Part shown: piece by piece, positions 51,601-59,665 of the stretch
Layout of the letters: each line of letters begins with the position of its first letter
Position numbering within the stretch: the stretch's first letter is position 1
NCBI RefSeq assembly: GCF_005503535.1
Contig: NZ_SCNN01000021.1
Span: 1-64,000, forward strand
DNA from: Mesorhizobium comanense
GTDB taxonomy: Bacteria; Pseudomonadota; Alphaproteobacteria; Rhizobiales; Rhizobiaceae
DNA length: 64,000 nucleotides
Reading direction: 5' to 3'
Translations under genes and position numbers: made by a program
The notes under the pieces: generated by a model
Seen by the model: the letters and a program-made list of their open reading frames with translations, nothing else
Told to the model about the DNA's origin: nothing
Databases searched by the model: none

Positions 51601-51831
51601 GATCTTGTTGACGACCTGGTCCTCCATCTCCTGGATCGAGGAGCCGGGCCAGATCGCCTGCACGACCATGACGCGAAAGGTGAAGTCTGGGTCTTCCTTC
51701 TGGCCCATGCGCATCAGGCCGAGCGCACCGGCAATGATGATGAGACCGAACAGGAACCGCGCGATCGAAGGGTGGCCGATGGCCCAGCGCGACAGGTTGA
51801 AGGGCCGCTTTTCTTCAGTGGAGGTCGTCAT
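48688..51831 (-). CDS. RND multidrug efflux transporter (inner-membrane permease)
   Basis: The 1047-residue protein is a full-length HAE1/AcrB-type transporter with twelve helices and two large periplasmic loops. The N-terminus FNLSRWAIGHPSIARFLFGLIIIAGALGLMRMGQKEDPDF is typical of the MexI/MdtB-like branch. GLLVDDAMIVVEMMERKLEEG holds the proton-relay aspartates of helix 4. It works with the adaptor at 52074 upstream; the 242-bp gap between them holds no gene. A TolC-type channel must be encoded elsewhere. Drug specificity is not predictable. Confidence 0.92.
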   Translation of the reverse strand: MTTSTEEKRPFNLSRWAIGHPSIARFLFGLIIIAGALGLMRMGQKEDPDFTFRVMVVQAIWPGSSIQEMEDQVVNKIERKLQVTPHLDFVRSFTRAGSAIITVQIKGDTNAAEVTDAFYQVRKKVGDIAGDLPQGLLGPYFNDEFGDTFITLHSISGDGFSYPELKKFAIQARDMLLTTPGVEKAVIIGDQPEKLYIDVSSKVLAERGLTLTDLQNAIKGQNNVDPAGSVDTGVNSVRISVEGDVTRAADIRELRLRAGGQVTRLGDIATVTSGLEDPFQRKYRFNGHESVQLGVVMAKGFKVTDVGKDVEATYKRFEEALPYGVSVDQISDQPEVVRDAVSEFMHALGEALLIVLVVSFLSIGWRSGLVIAIAIPLVLAATFAIMYELGIDLQRISLGALIIALGLLVDDAMIVVEMMERKLEEGLVKIEAASFAYSSTAFPMLTGTLITTAGFIPVGFAASTAGEYVRTLFYVVGIALVVSWFVAVYFTPWLGHMILKQRKHAGTHHDAFDTRFYRRLRSTVGWAVRHRIIVLVMTLVTFGTSLWAFQFIPQNFFPQSSRPEILVDLWLPEGTSIKEVEAQAKALEAKMMDDKDKRFIATYIGEGAPRFFLPLDQQLRNPNFAQMLVMANDEPARERLIVKLRTVLAQDFPSIRAKVDRLFLGPPTGWPVQMRVMGPDRQEVRRIADQVKAKFRQDPLLGAVHDDWLEPVPAMKLVIDQDRARALGVTSQRIRQMLQATMSGAPLDDFRDGEETVSIVAREPDASRSLLSSVDSVYIPTDFGGFVPLSQVAKVVPVLEQGIEWRRDRLPTISVRATLPDGIQSNDVVTKMYKDMQGLRDGLAPGYKIEIQGGAEDSAESQASIAAKAPIMLAIIVVLLMIQLQNFGKAMLVLATGPLGIIGAAAALLISGAPFGFVAILGVIALLGIIMRNSIILVDQIDQDIATGMDRSEAIIGSAVRRFRPIVLTAMTAVLALIPISRAVFWGPLAYAMMGGILVATVLTILVLPAGYALFFGREPKKKRDADAAEASAAEQPERPQLALAAE

Positions 51832-52073
51832 CGGTGCTGGTCCACTTTGCTTGGTCGCCGGCGCCCGATATCTCAGGCAGGCACGGCGCGCGAAAGGAAA
51901 TCATCTGCGTTCCACAAGGGGCTTCCGGGCGGCGAGCTTTCCGAGCGCGGAGACACTCATCGCGGTGGGACGCGAGGATCGATGCGGGGGTACATCGGCC
52001 TTGACGTCTCGACCTTCGGGCACGCCGCCCGGAAACCTGCGGCCACGGGAACGCGCGGCCGACCTGTCTGTCG

Positions 52074-53216
52074 TCAGCGCAGCTTGCTGGCGTCGTCGCT
52101 CTCGGCGGAGGCGGATTGCTGTTGCATGCCACCAGCGAGCTTCACCTTCAGATTCTCGGTCATGAACTGCGTGCCGGCGGCGACCACGATGTCGCCCGGC
52201 TTCAATCCATCGGCGACGCGCACGCCATCGGCGGCGAATTCGGCGACCTTCACGGGGCGGGCATGAACGGTGTCCGCACCACGATCGACCGTCCAGACAA
52301 TCGACTGGCTGTCCTGTTTCGCCAGCGCGCTGAGCGGGATCGAGACCATCTGCTTTTCGTTGACCGCCGACGCCTCGATGTTGGCGGTCATGCCAAGAAG
52401 CACGCGCGGGTCGTTGGGCAGGCTGACGCGGACGGCGAAGGTGCGCGACTGCGGGTCCGCGCTGCCAGCCACCTCACGGACCTTGCCGTCAAGCGCCAGC
52501 GCGCTGTCTGACCAGAAGCCCGCCTTGACTGATTTGCCCGGCTTGAACTCGGCGATTTCCATTTCCGGCACCGCGATCAGCACTTCCTTTTCACCATCGA
52601 CCGCGACGGTGACCACGGGCGTGCCGGAACCGACCACCTGGCCGACATCGGCGTTGACCGACGTGACGATGCCGTCCCGATCGGCCTTGAGTTCGGTATA
52701 GCCGACCTGGTTCTTGGCCTGGGCAAGCGTCGAGCGCGCGGAGTCGCGGGTGGCGACCGCCTGGTCATAGGTCAGCGTTGCCTGTTCGAGCTGCGATTTC
52801 GGCGCGAAATTCTTGGCGAAAAGCTGCTCGGCGCGCTTGCGGGCGAGTTCCACCGTCTCGACCTGCCGCTCGGCGGCGTCGAGGGAGGCCTGTGCGCTCT
52901 TCACCGAAAGGTCATAGTCGGAGCGATCGACGCGGGCGAGCACATCGCCCGGCGCAACGTGCTGGCCGATATCGACGAGACGCTCGGTGATCTTGCCGTT
53001 GACGCGGAAAGCCAGGGCGCTTTCGATACGGGCCTTTACCGAGCCGGAATAGGACAGCGTGCGCGTGTCATGCGCCGGGGCGATCTCGACGACCTTGACC
53101 GGGCGGATGATGTCCTTGACCTCGGTTTTCTCCTGGCTGCAGCCGGCAAGCCCGAGCGCGAAGGCGACAACGCCGGCGACAGACAGACCGCGGATGGTGG
53201 AATTGGACAAAGACAC
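52074..53216 (-). CDS. RND efflux adaptor lipoprotein (AcrA family)
   Basis: The 380-residue protein has a lipoprotein signal (IRGLSVAGVVAFALGLAGC, lipobox LAGC at about residues 24-27) followed by lipoyl, hairpin and barrel domains (SALAFRVNGKITERLVDIGQHVAPGDVLARVD and ELKADRDGIVTSVNADVGQVV). GTG 53216 is the best start because it places the lipobox normally, with GGGAG upstream; reading further upstream runs toward the TetR gene. It is the second gene of a tetR-adaptor-permease set with all genes on the minus strand. Confidence 0.87.
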   Translation of the reverse strand: MSLSNSTIRGLSVAGVVAFALGLAGCSQEKTEVKDIIRPVKVVEIAPAHDTRTLSYSGSVKARIESALAFRVNGKITERLVDIGQHVAPGDVLARVDRSDYDLSVKSAQASLDAAERQVETVELARKRAEQLFAKNFAPKSQLEQATLTYDQAVATRDSARSTLAQAKNQVGYTELKADRDGIVTSVNADVGQVVGSGTPVVTVAVDGEKEVLIAVPEMEIAEFKPGKSVKAGFWSDSALALDGKVREVAGSADPQSRTFAVRVSLPNDPRVLLGMTANIEASAVNEKQMVSIPLSALAKQDSQSIVWTVDRGADTVHARPVKVAEFAADGVRVADGLKPGDIVVAAGTQFMTENLKVKLAGGMQQQSASAESDDASKLR

Positions 53217-53263
53217 CTTGGCACTCCCGAACTGAAGATGAACGTCGACCTGCGGGGCGACGG

Positions 53264-53869
53264 TTATTTCAAGGCTCTGATGGCGTAGTCGATAAGTTCG
53301 TCGGGCATCGCCCGATTGGTCTTGGCAAGACACTGCGCCACCATCTGCGGGTGGCAAAGGATCACGGTGGCGGCGCCGAAACAGCGCGAGGCGGTTTGAG
53401 GATCCTGCTGCCTGAACTCGCCGGCCTCGATGCCTTCGCGGATCACCTCGGCGTAGAGGTCGTGGATGCTGTTGACATGCTTGTCGATAACCGCCCAGTC
53501 ACGCTCCAGCGCGACGACGACCATCTCGTGAACCTTCTGGTCGTCGAGCATGACCTCCAGCGTCATCTTGTACTGCGCATGGATGTAGCGCCGCAGCCGC
53601 TCCTCGGCACTGACGGGCAGATGCATGATCTCGTAGGCCATCTTGTAGCTGGCGCCGAGCATGCGGCCGCACACGGCCTGGTGGATTTCGACCTTGGAGG
53701 CGAAGAAGCGATAGATGTTGGCCGGCGACATGCCGAGTTCGCGGGCGATGTCGGCGACATTTGTCTTGCCGTAGCCATAGTGCCGGAACAGGCGCTCGGC
53801 ACAGTCGAGAATGCGTGTCACATTCTCCTGTCTGGCGGCGTCAGCGACTATGTTGGCGGCTTCGGACAT
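53264..53869 (-). CDS. TetR/AcrR-family repressor of the RND pump
   Basis: The 201-residue protein has a TetR helix-turn-helix (ILDCAERLFRHYGYGKTNVADIARELGMSPANIYRFFASK, about residues 19-58) and a helical ligand-binding domain with DELIDYAIRAL at the end. ATG 53869 gives MSEAANIVADAARQENV, a normal opening; a longer frame would extend through a perfect operator palindrome. The palindrome at 53881-53922 lies 12 bases before the start, so autoregulation and control of the pump genes 48 bp downstream are expected. Confidence 0.9.
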   Translation of the reverse strand: MSEAANIVADAARQENVTRILDCAERLFRHYGYGKTNVADIARELGMSPANIYRFFASKVEIHQAVCGRMLGASYKMAYEIMHLPVSAEERLRRYIHAQYKMTLEVMLDDQKVHEMVVVALERDWAVIDKHVNSIHDLYAEVIREGIEAGEFRQQDPQTASRCFGAATVILCHPQMVAQCLAKTNRAMPDELIDYAIRALK

Positions 53870-53880
53870 GGCCTTCTGTC

Positions 53881-53922
53881 GATTTACGAGTGACGAATTT
53901 TGATTTTCGTCACTCGTAAATC
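53881..53922. promoter_or_regulatory. TetR operator: perfect inverted repeat with 17-bp arms
   Basis: The left arm is GATTTACGAGTGACGAA (53881-53897) and the right arm TTCGTCACTCGTAAATC (53906-53922), exact reverse complements separated by TTTTGATT. It lies immediately upstream of the tetR start, in the position of an autoregulatory operator. Confidence 0.8.
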
Positions 53923-54036
53923 CAAAGGTGCGAGGAGTCAACGCGAAATCGACGTACGCGTATAATTGGTGACAGATGGTGACAGCGGGCGGATGCGACA
54001 ACCGGCGCTCGCGACTGGCGACTGCCGCCCCAGAAT

Positions 54037-54102
54037 TCGTCATCCTAGGGCGAAGCAAGGAGCGCAGCGACGCGGCGCAGACCCTAGGATCCATTCCGTG
54101 AC
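54037..54102. repeat. short palindromic intergenic repeat (CCTAGG type)
   Basis: GTCATCCTAGGGCG near 54039 and ACCCTAGGATCCA near 54081 form an imperfect inverted repeat around GCGCAGCGACGCGGCGCAG. This resembles the abundant Mesorhizobium-type intergenic palindrome that ends GATCCATTCCGTGAC. It lies between tetR and the acyl-CoA synthetase gene; the rest of that 281-bp gap shows no gene. Confidence 0.6.
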
Positions 54103-54150
54103 ACAGGCCAAAGAATGAAAGCGGATCAATATGAAGAAGCAGCGATGACG

Positions 54151-55791
54151 CTACACCCCCTTCGCCATTTCCCGCAGCCGGAACTTCTGGATCTTGCCCG
54201 TCGAGGTCTTGGGTATCTCCGCAAAAACCACCGTCTTCGGCACCTTGAAGCGCGCCAGCAGCGACCGGCAATGCTCGATAATCTCCGCCTCGGTGGCAAC
54301 CTTGCCGGGTTTCAGTTCGACATAGGCTACGGGCACCTCGCCCCATTTGTCGTCATGGCGTGCCACCACGCCGCAGGAAGCCACGGACGGATGCTTGTAG
54401 AGCGCGTCCTCCACCTCGATCGACGAAATGTTTTCGCCACCGGAGATGATGATGTCCTTGGAGCGGTCCTTCAGCTGGATGTAGCCGTCGGGATGCATGA
54501 CCCCGAGGTCGCCGGAGTGGAACCAGCCACCGGCGAAGGCCTCGTCGGTCGCCTTGCGGTTCTTCAGATAGCCTTTCATGACGATGTTGCCACGAAACAT
54601 GACTTCGCCGATGGTCTCGCCGTCAGCGGGTGTTTCGGTCATCGTCTCCGGGTCCATCACCGTCAGGCCTTCGAGTGCGGCATAGCGGACGCCCTGCCTT
54701 GCCTTCCGGCCCGCCTTCGCACCCTTGTCGAGCGCGTCCCAATCACTGTGCCACTCGTTCACGACCGCGGGGCCGTAGGTTTCGGTAAGGCCGTAGAGAT
54801 GCGTGACGGCAAAGCCTGCATCCGCCATGCCTGACAGCACCGCCTCCGGCGGCGGCGCCGCGGCGGTGTTGAAGGTGACGGTCTGCGCGAACGTACGCTT
54901 GTCCTCATCCCTGGCATTGATCAGCACCGACATGACGATCGGTGCGCCGCAGAGATGGGTGACGCCATGGTCGGCGATGGCGTCGTAGATCGGCTTCGGC
55001 CGCACCCAGCGCAGGCAGACATGGGTGCCGGCCTGCACGGCCAGCGTCCAGGGAAAACACCAGCCGTTGCAGTGGAACATCGGCAGCGTCCAGAGATAGA
55101 CCGCGTGCTTGGCCATGCCGGCATGGATGGTGTTGGTATAGGCCATCAGCGCGGCGCCGCGATGGTGGTAGACGACGCCCTTCGGATTGCCCGTTGTGCC
55201 CGAAGTGTAGTTGAGCGAGATGGCGTCCCATTCGTCGTCCGGTATCGACCAGGCGTAATCCTCGTCGCCGCCGGCGACGAAAGCCTCATAGTCCAGCGTG
55301 CCGATCCGCTCGCCTTTCAGATAGGGCGCATCGCTGGCGTAGTCGGGATCATCATAGTCGATGACCAGCGGCTTCACCTTGGTTTGCGCCAGCGCCTGCC
55401 TGACGACATCAGAGAATTCCCGGTCGACGATCAGTATCCTTGTCTCGGCATGGTCCAGCTGGAAGGCGATGACCGCGGCATCGAGGCGCGTGTTGAGCGA
55501 ATGCAGAACCGCCTTGGTCATCGGCACGCCGAAATGCGCCTCCAGCATCGGCGGCGTGTTGGAGAGCATGACGGTTACGGTGTCGCCCTTGCCGATGCCG
55601 CGCTTGTGGAGCGCCGAAGCGAGCTTCAGCGAGCGGCGCCAGAAATCGCGGTAGGTGATGCGCTGGCTGCCATGAATGATGGCGATATGATCGGGATAGG
55701 TCCTGGCCGCGCGCTCCAGATAGGTGAGCGGCGTCAGCGGCTGGTGATTGGCGGCGTTGCGGTCGAGATCCTGCTCATAGGGATTTCCCAT
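54151..55791 (-). CDS. acyl-CoA synthetase (AMP-forming, medium/long-chain type)
   Basis: The 546-residue adenylate-forming enzyme activates a carboxylic acid to its CoA ester via an acyl-AMP. Motifs in order are the P-loop YTSGTTGNPKGVVYHHRG, LYGLTETYGP, GWFHSGDLGVMHPDGYIQLKDRSKDIIISGGENIS and the C-terminal catalytic lysine in KTSTGKIQKFRLRE. It resembles AlkK-like medium-chain fatty-acid ligases. ATG 55791 (MGNPYEQDLDRNAANHQPLTPL) has GAGGAC upstream and matches the family start; the frame is open a little further up. It stands alone, divergent from the SorC regulator. Confidence 0.9.
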   Translation of the reverse strand: MGNPYEQDLDRNAANHQPLTPLTYLERAARTYPDHIAIIHGSQRITYRDFWRRSLKLASALHKRGIGKGDTVTVMLSNTPPMLEAHFGVPMTKAVLHSLNTRLDAAVIAFQLDHAETRILIVDREFSDVVRQALAQTKVKPLVIDYDDPDYASDAPYLKGERIGTLDYEAFVAGGDEDYAWSIPDDEWDAISLNYTSGTTGNPKGVVYHHRGAALMAYTNTIHAGMAKHAVYLWTLPMFHCNGWCFPWTLAVQAGTHVCLRWVRPKPIYDAIADHGVTHLCGAPIVMSVLINARDEDKRTFAQTVTFNTAAAPPPEAVLSGMADAGFAVTHLYGLTETYGPAVVNEWHSDWDALDKGAKAGRKARQGVRYAALEGLTVMDPETMTETPADGETIGEVMFRGNIVMKGYLKNRKATDEAFAGGWFHSGDLGVMHPDGYIQLKDRSKDIIISGGENISSIEVEDALYKHPSVASCGVVARHDDKWGEVPVAYVELKPGKVATEAEIIEHCRSLLARFKVPKTVVFAEIPKTSTGKIQKFRLREMAKGV

Positions 55792-55994
55792 CCCGTCCTC
55801 CCCAGAGTGCTTTTCCAAGCTTTCTAGCCTCAGGGCTCGCATCAAGCTATCCCCCCGGATGGCTGAAAATGCTATGCTTCGCCGGCTTTGTGGAACAGCG
55901 ATCCCGAATGAGGTTCCCCGACAGCCGATCGCGCCTTCGCATCCTAATTTGACTTTTGTCGAGAGCCGTGACTATTGTCAGCCGAGGAGGTGGC

Positions 55995-56960
55995 ATGGCG
56001 ATCCGACCGGCAGAACAGCTCATTCACAAAGCCGCCTGGCTCTACTATGCGCATGGCCTGCGGCAGGACCAGGTGGCGACCCAGCTCAACATTTCGCGCG
56101 CTTCGGTGGCGATGTATCTGCGCAAGGCGCGCGAGACCGGCATCGTCAACATCTCCACGTCGACCCAGCTTTTCACCGACGATGTGATGGCGCGCCGGCT
56201 TGAGGACGCGCTCGGCCTCAATGCTGTGTGGATCGCGCCGGAGAACGGCCATGTGCCGGACCCGTCGACCGACATCGCCGTGCTGGCGGCAAGCGTCTTT
56301 CTCGAACTGGTCAAGAAGGGCGACCGCATCGGCGTCGCCTGGGGCCGCACCGTCTACACGATCGCCGACATCATGTCCTATGCCGACCTGCAGGATGTGA
56401 CGGTGGTCCAGCTCTGCGGCAATCTCGGCGCGCCCTACTCCTATCGGCCGGACCAGTGCACGATGGAAATAGCGCGCCGGCTTAACGCCAAGGGCCTCAA
56501 TTTCTATGCACCGCTGGTGCTGTCGACGGAAGAGCTTGCGAAGGCGCTGCGCGCCGAGCCGGTGATCCGCGAGCAATTGTCCGGGATAAGCAATTGTGAC
56601 CTGGCGCTTTACTCGGCCGGCGCCGTCGACGCCGAGAGCCATCTGGTCAAATGCGGCGCGCTGACACAAAGCGAAATGGCGGAACTGCGCAGCCGGGGGG
56701 CCGCCGGCGTCATCGCCGGGCAGATCATCGATGCCGACGGCAATGTGCTCGACTGCAGCTACAACAGGCGGGTGATTTCCGCCGAACTCTCCTCGCTGCG
56801 CGCCATCCCCAAGCGGCTGATAGTCGTGCAAGAGGACAGCAAGTTTAAACCCTTGCTGGCGGCCATCGCCGGAGGACTATGCACCCATCTTGTGATCGGC
56901 GCGCACATTGCTCGCCGGCTGCTCGATCACGCAGAAACGAGAGCGCCAAAGACACCCTGA
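55995..56960 (+). CDS. SorC/DeoR-type sugar-binding transcriptional regulator
   Basis: The 321-residue protein has an N-terminal helix-turn-helix (AAWLYYAHGLRQDQVATQLNISRASVAMYLRKARETGIVNI) and the C-terminal sugar-phosphate-binding domain of the SorC family (GDRIGVAWGRTVYTI, VVQLCGNLG and AAGVIAGQIIDADGNVLD). GAGGAGG four bases before ATG 55995 fixes the start. It probably controls the aldolase/dehydrogenase gene 86 bp downstream in the same direction, with a phosphorylated sugar as inducer. Confidence 0.9.
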   Translation: MAIRPAEQLIHKAAWLYYAHGLRQDQVATQLNISRASVAMYLRKARETGIVNISTSTQLFTDDVMARRLEDALGLNAVWIAPENGHVPDPSTDIAVLAASVFLELVKKGDRIGVAWGRTVYTIADIMSYADLQDVTVVQLCGNLGAPYSYRPDQCTMEIARRLNAKGLNFYAPLVLSTEELAKALRAEPVIREQLSGISNCDLALYSAGAVDAESHLVKCGALTQSEMAELRSRGAAGVIAGQIIDADGNVLDCSYNRRVISAELSSLRAIPKRLIVVQEDSKFKPLLAAIAGGLCTHLVIGAHIARRLLDHAETRAPKTP

Positions 56961-57046
56961 AAGCCAACCCTTTGCCGACGCATTGTCATCAAGGCGTCGC
57001 GGCATTCCTGTTTCACCACCCAAGACAGCAACCGGACGAAGCGAAA

Positions 57047-59101
57047 ATGAAGAACCTGTGGAACGACGACGCGGCCGAGAAACTCGTTGCCGACTATGCG
57101 AAGAAGGGCGTCGGCCGCGACCTCGCTCTGCGCGTCTACACGACGCGGCTTTTGGGCGGCGTGCCACAGCTGGTGTTGCACGGCGGCGGCAACACCTCCT
57201 GCAAGATCAAGGCGACGGATCTCGTGGGCGATGAATGGGACGTGCTGTGCGTCAAGGGCAGCGGCTGGGATATGGCCGTCATCGAGCCGCAAGGCCTGCC
57301 GGCGGTGAAGATGGGCGCCTTGCTCAAGGCACGCAAGCTGGACAGGCTTTCGGACGAGGACATGGTGGCGCTGCAACGGGCGAACCTCATCGACCCCTCC
57401 TCGCCCAACCCGTCGGTCGAGACGCTGCTGCACGCCTTCCTGCCGCACAAATTCGTCGACCACACCCATTCGACCGCCATCCTGGCCATCGTCGACCAGG
57501 AAGACAGCAAGCCGCTGGTGGCGAAGGTGTTCGGGGCAAAGATGGGTTACGTGCCCTACATCATGCCGGGCTTCGACCTTGCCAAGGCTGCGGCCGATGT
57601 CTTCGACGCCGACCCCACCGTCGAAGGCCTTATCCTCGACAAGCACGGCATCTTCACCTTCGGCGACGACGCCCGGCAGGCCTATGACCGGATGATCCAC
57701 TATGTGAACGTCGCCGAGGATTATGTCGCCAAGAACGCCAAACCGGCAGCGGCGAAGGCGGCGTTGCCGGCAAGGCTCGCGACGCCGGGAGCGATCTCGC
57801 CCATGCTGCGCGGCGCTGTCGCGGCGCCTCGCGGCGAAGGCCGCTTCGACCGCATGATCAGCGATTTCCGCACCTCGGACGCGATTGTCGACTTCATCAA
57901 TTCGGCCGCCATCGCCGACTATGCGGCGCGCGGCGTCTCCACGCCGGATCTGTCGATCCGCATCAAGACGGGTCCGATGGCGGTGCCGGCGCCCGATGGA
58001 GACAAGGCCGGCGACTACAAGGCTGTCATCAAGAGCCATGTCGACGCTTTCGCCAGCGACTACCGCGCCTATTTCGAGACCAATGACGCGCTCGACGACG
58101 TCAAGCGCACTATGCTCGACCCGATGCCGCGGCTGACCTTGGTGCCGGGGCTCGGCATGTTCGGCCACGGCCGCACGCTGAAGGATGCAAGGATCGCGTC
58201 GGATGTCGGCGAGATGTGGATCGAGGCGGTGCGCGGCGCCGAGGCCGTCGGCCATTTCCATCCGCTGTCCAAGGCCGACCTCTTCCCGCTGGAATACTGG
58301 TCACTCGAACAGGCCAAGCTCGCCTCCAACAAGCCCAAGCCGCTGACCGGCCAGGTGGTGCTGATCACCGGAGGCGCGGGCGCCATCGGGGCGGCGACCG
58401 CCAAGCTGTTCGCCGACAATGGCGCGCATGCCGTCGTCGTCGATCTCGACGGCGAAAAGGCGGCTGACGCCGCCAAGAAAGCCGGCAACAATTCGATCGG
58501 CGTCGGCGCCGACATTACCGACCCGGCGCAGGTGCGCGCCGCTTTCGACAAGGCGGTCGCGGTGTTCGGCGGCGTCGACATACTGGTGTCCAATGCGGGT
58601 GCCGCCTGGGAGGGCCGTATCGGCGAACTCGACGACGCGCTGCTGCGCAAGAGTTTCGAGCTCAACTTCTTCGCCCATCAGTCGGCGGCGCAGAACGCGG
58701 TGCGCATCATGCTGGAACAAGGCACCGGTGGCGCACTGCTTTTCAACACTTCCAAGCAGGCGATCAATCCCGGCCCGAAATTCGGTGCCTACGGCATACC
58801 GAAGGCGGCAACGCTGTTCCTGTCCAGACAGTACGCGCTCGACTACGGCGCGTACGGCATCCGCTCGAACGCGGTCAATGCCGACCGCATCCGCTCGGGG
58901 CTGTTGACCGACGCGATGATCGCCAGCCGTTCGGGGGCGCGCGGCGTGTCGGAGAAGGAGTACATGTCCGGCAACCTGCTCGGCCAGGAAGTGACGGCGC
59001 AGGACGTGGCGCAGGCCTTCCTGCATCACGCGCTGGCCGATCGCACGACCGCCGATGTGACGACGGTCGACGGCGGCAACATCGCGGCGGCGCTGCGGTA
59101 A
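57047..59101 (+). CDS. bifunctional rhamnulose-1-phosphate aldolase/short-chain dehydrogenase
   Basis: The 684-residue fusion has a class II aldolase/adducin-type domain (about 1-400; HGGGNTSCK, the zinc-histidine region FVDHTHSTAILA and DKHGIFTFG) and a C-terminal short-chain dehydrogenase (about 430-680). In the latter, TGGAGAIG at 441-448 binds NAD(P) and YGIPKAA provides the Tyr-x3-Lys pair. In known cases the aldolase makes dihydroxyacetone phosphate plus L-lactaldehyde and the dehydrogenase oxidises the aldehyde. ATG 57047 gives MKNLWNDDAAEKLV. No kinase or isomerase for rhamnose or fucose is nearby, so the real sugar is uncertain. Confidence 0.88.
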   Translation: MKNLWNDDAAEKLVADYAKKGVGRDLALRVYTTRLLGGVPQLVLHGGGNTSCKIKATDLVGDEWDVLCVKGSGWDMAVIEPQGLPAVKMGALLKARKLDRLSDEDMVALQRANLIDPSSPNPSVETLLHAFLPHKFVDHTHSTAILAIVDQEDSKPLVAKVFGAKMGYVPYIMPGFDLAKAAADVFDADPTVEGLILDKHGIFTFGDDARQAYDRMIHYVNVAEDYVAKNAKPAAAKAALPARLATPGAISPMLRGAVAAPRGEGRFDRMISDFRTSDAIVDFINSAAIADYAARGVSTPDLSIRIKTGPMAVPAPDGDKAGDYKAVIKSHVDAFASDYRAYFETNDALDDVKRTMLDPMPRLTLVPGLGMFGHGRTLKDARIASDVGEMWIEAVRGAEAVGHFHPLSKADLFPLEYWSLEQAKLASNKPKPLTGQVVLITGGAGAIGAATAKLFADNGAHAVVVDLDGEKAADAAKKAGNNSIGVGADITDPAQVRAAFDKAVAVFGGVDILVSNAGAAWEGRIGELDDALLRKSFELNFFAHQSAAQNAVRIMLEQGTGGALLFNTSKQAINPGPKFGAYGIPKAATLFLSRQYALDYGAYGIRSNAVNADRIRSGLLTDAMIASRSGARGVSEKEYMSGNLLGQEVTAQDVAQAFLHHALADRTTADVTTVDGGNIAAALR

Positions 59102-59106
59102 AGGCC

Positions 59107-59595
59107 ATGAGTGCGGCAGCGCCCGGCGAGAAGATGTCCGGCGGCCTTGAGATCAGGGCTGTCCAGGCCGCCGACTTGCCTGCGCTGGCCGCTCTCTACC
59201 AGCACCTCAACTCCGGTGATGCTGTCGTGTCACCGCAAGAGGCAGAGACTATCCTCGAACGGTTTGCGGCCTATCCTGGCAGTGTCGTGCTTGGCGGCTG
59301 GCATGGCGGCGAACTCGTGGCGTCCTGTACGCTCGTGGTCATTCCCAACCTGACCAGAGGCGGGATGTCCTACGCGCTGATCGAGAATGTGGTGACGGCC
59401 GCGTCTCGCCGCAAACGCGGTTTCGGACGCGCACTCCTGGAAAGCGCGGTCTCGATCGCCTGGGAGCATGGCTGCTACAAGGCCATGCTGCTGACCGGCA
59501 CGACCGAGCCGGCGACACTTGCCTTCTATCGAGGCGCCGGATTCGAACAGAACAAAACCGGCTTCCAAGTCAGGCGGCTGGCTGCGAGGCCCTGA
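59107..59595 (+). CDS. GNAT-family N-acetyltransferase
   Basis: The 162-residue protein carries the GNAT fold: SYALIENVVTAASRRKRGFGRALLESAVSIAWEHGCYKAMLLTG covers strand 4 and the acetyl-CoA loop (RRKRGFG), and FYRGAGFEQNKTGF is the terminal motif B. The substrate is unknown. It starts five bases after the aldolase/dehydrogenase stop, so it is probably in that operon. Confidence 0.85.
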   Translation: MSAAAPGEKMSGGLEIRAVQAADLPALAALYQHLNSGDAVVSPQEAETILERFAAYPGSVVLGGWHGGELVASCTLVVIPNLTRGGMSYALIENVVTAASRRKRGFGRALLESAVSIAWEHGCYKAMLLTGTTEPATLAFYRGAGFEQNKTGFQVRRLAARP

Positions 59596-59665
59596 TATCG
59601 GGGCTGCTGGCGGAAAGGTCCGCTGCGGGCGAGGACAGGCGCATGCCGGGAATTCCGGCAAGTTT

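Noticed and set aside
50242..52266. 674-codon open frame opposite the RND permease gene
   Set aside because: It is a GC-driven mirror of the real gene, with low-complexity Arg/Asp/His-rich translation, no family features and no ribosome site.
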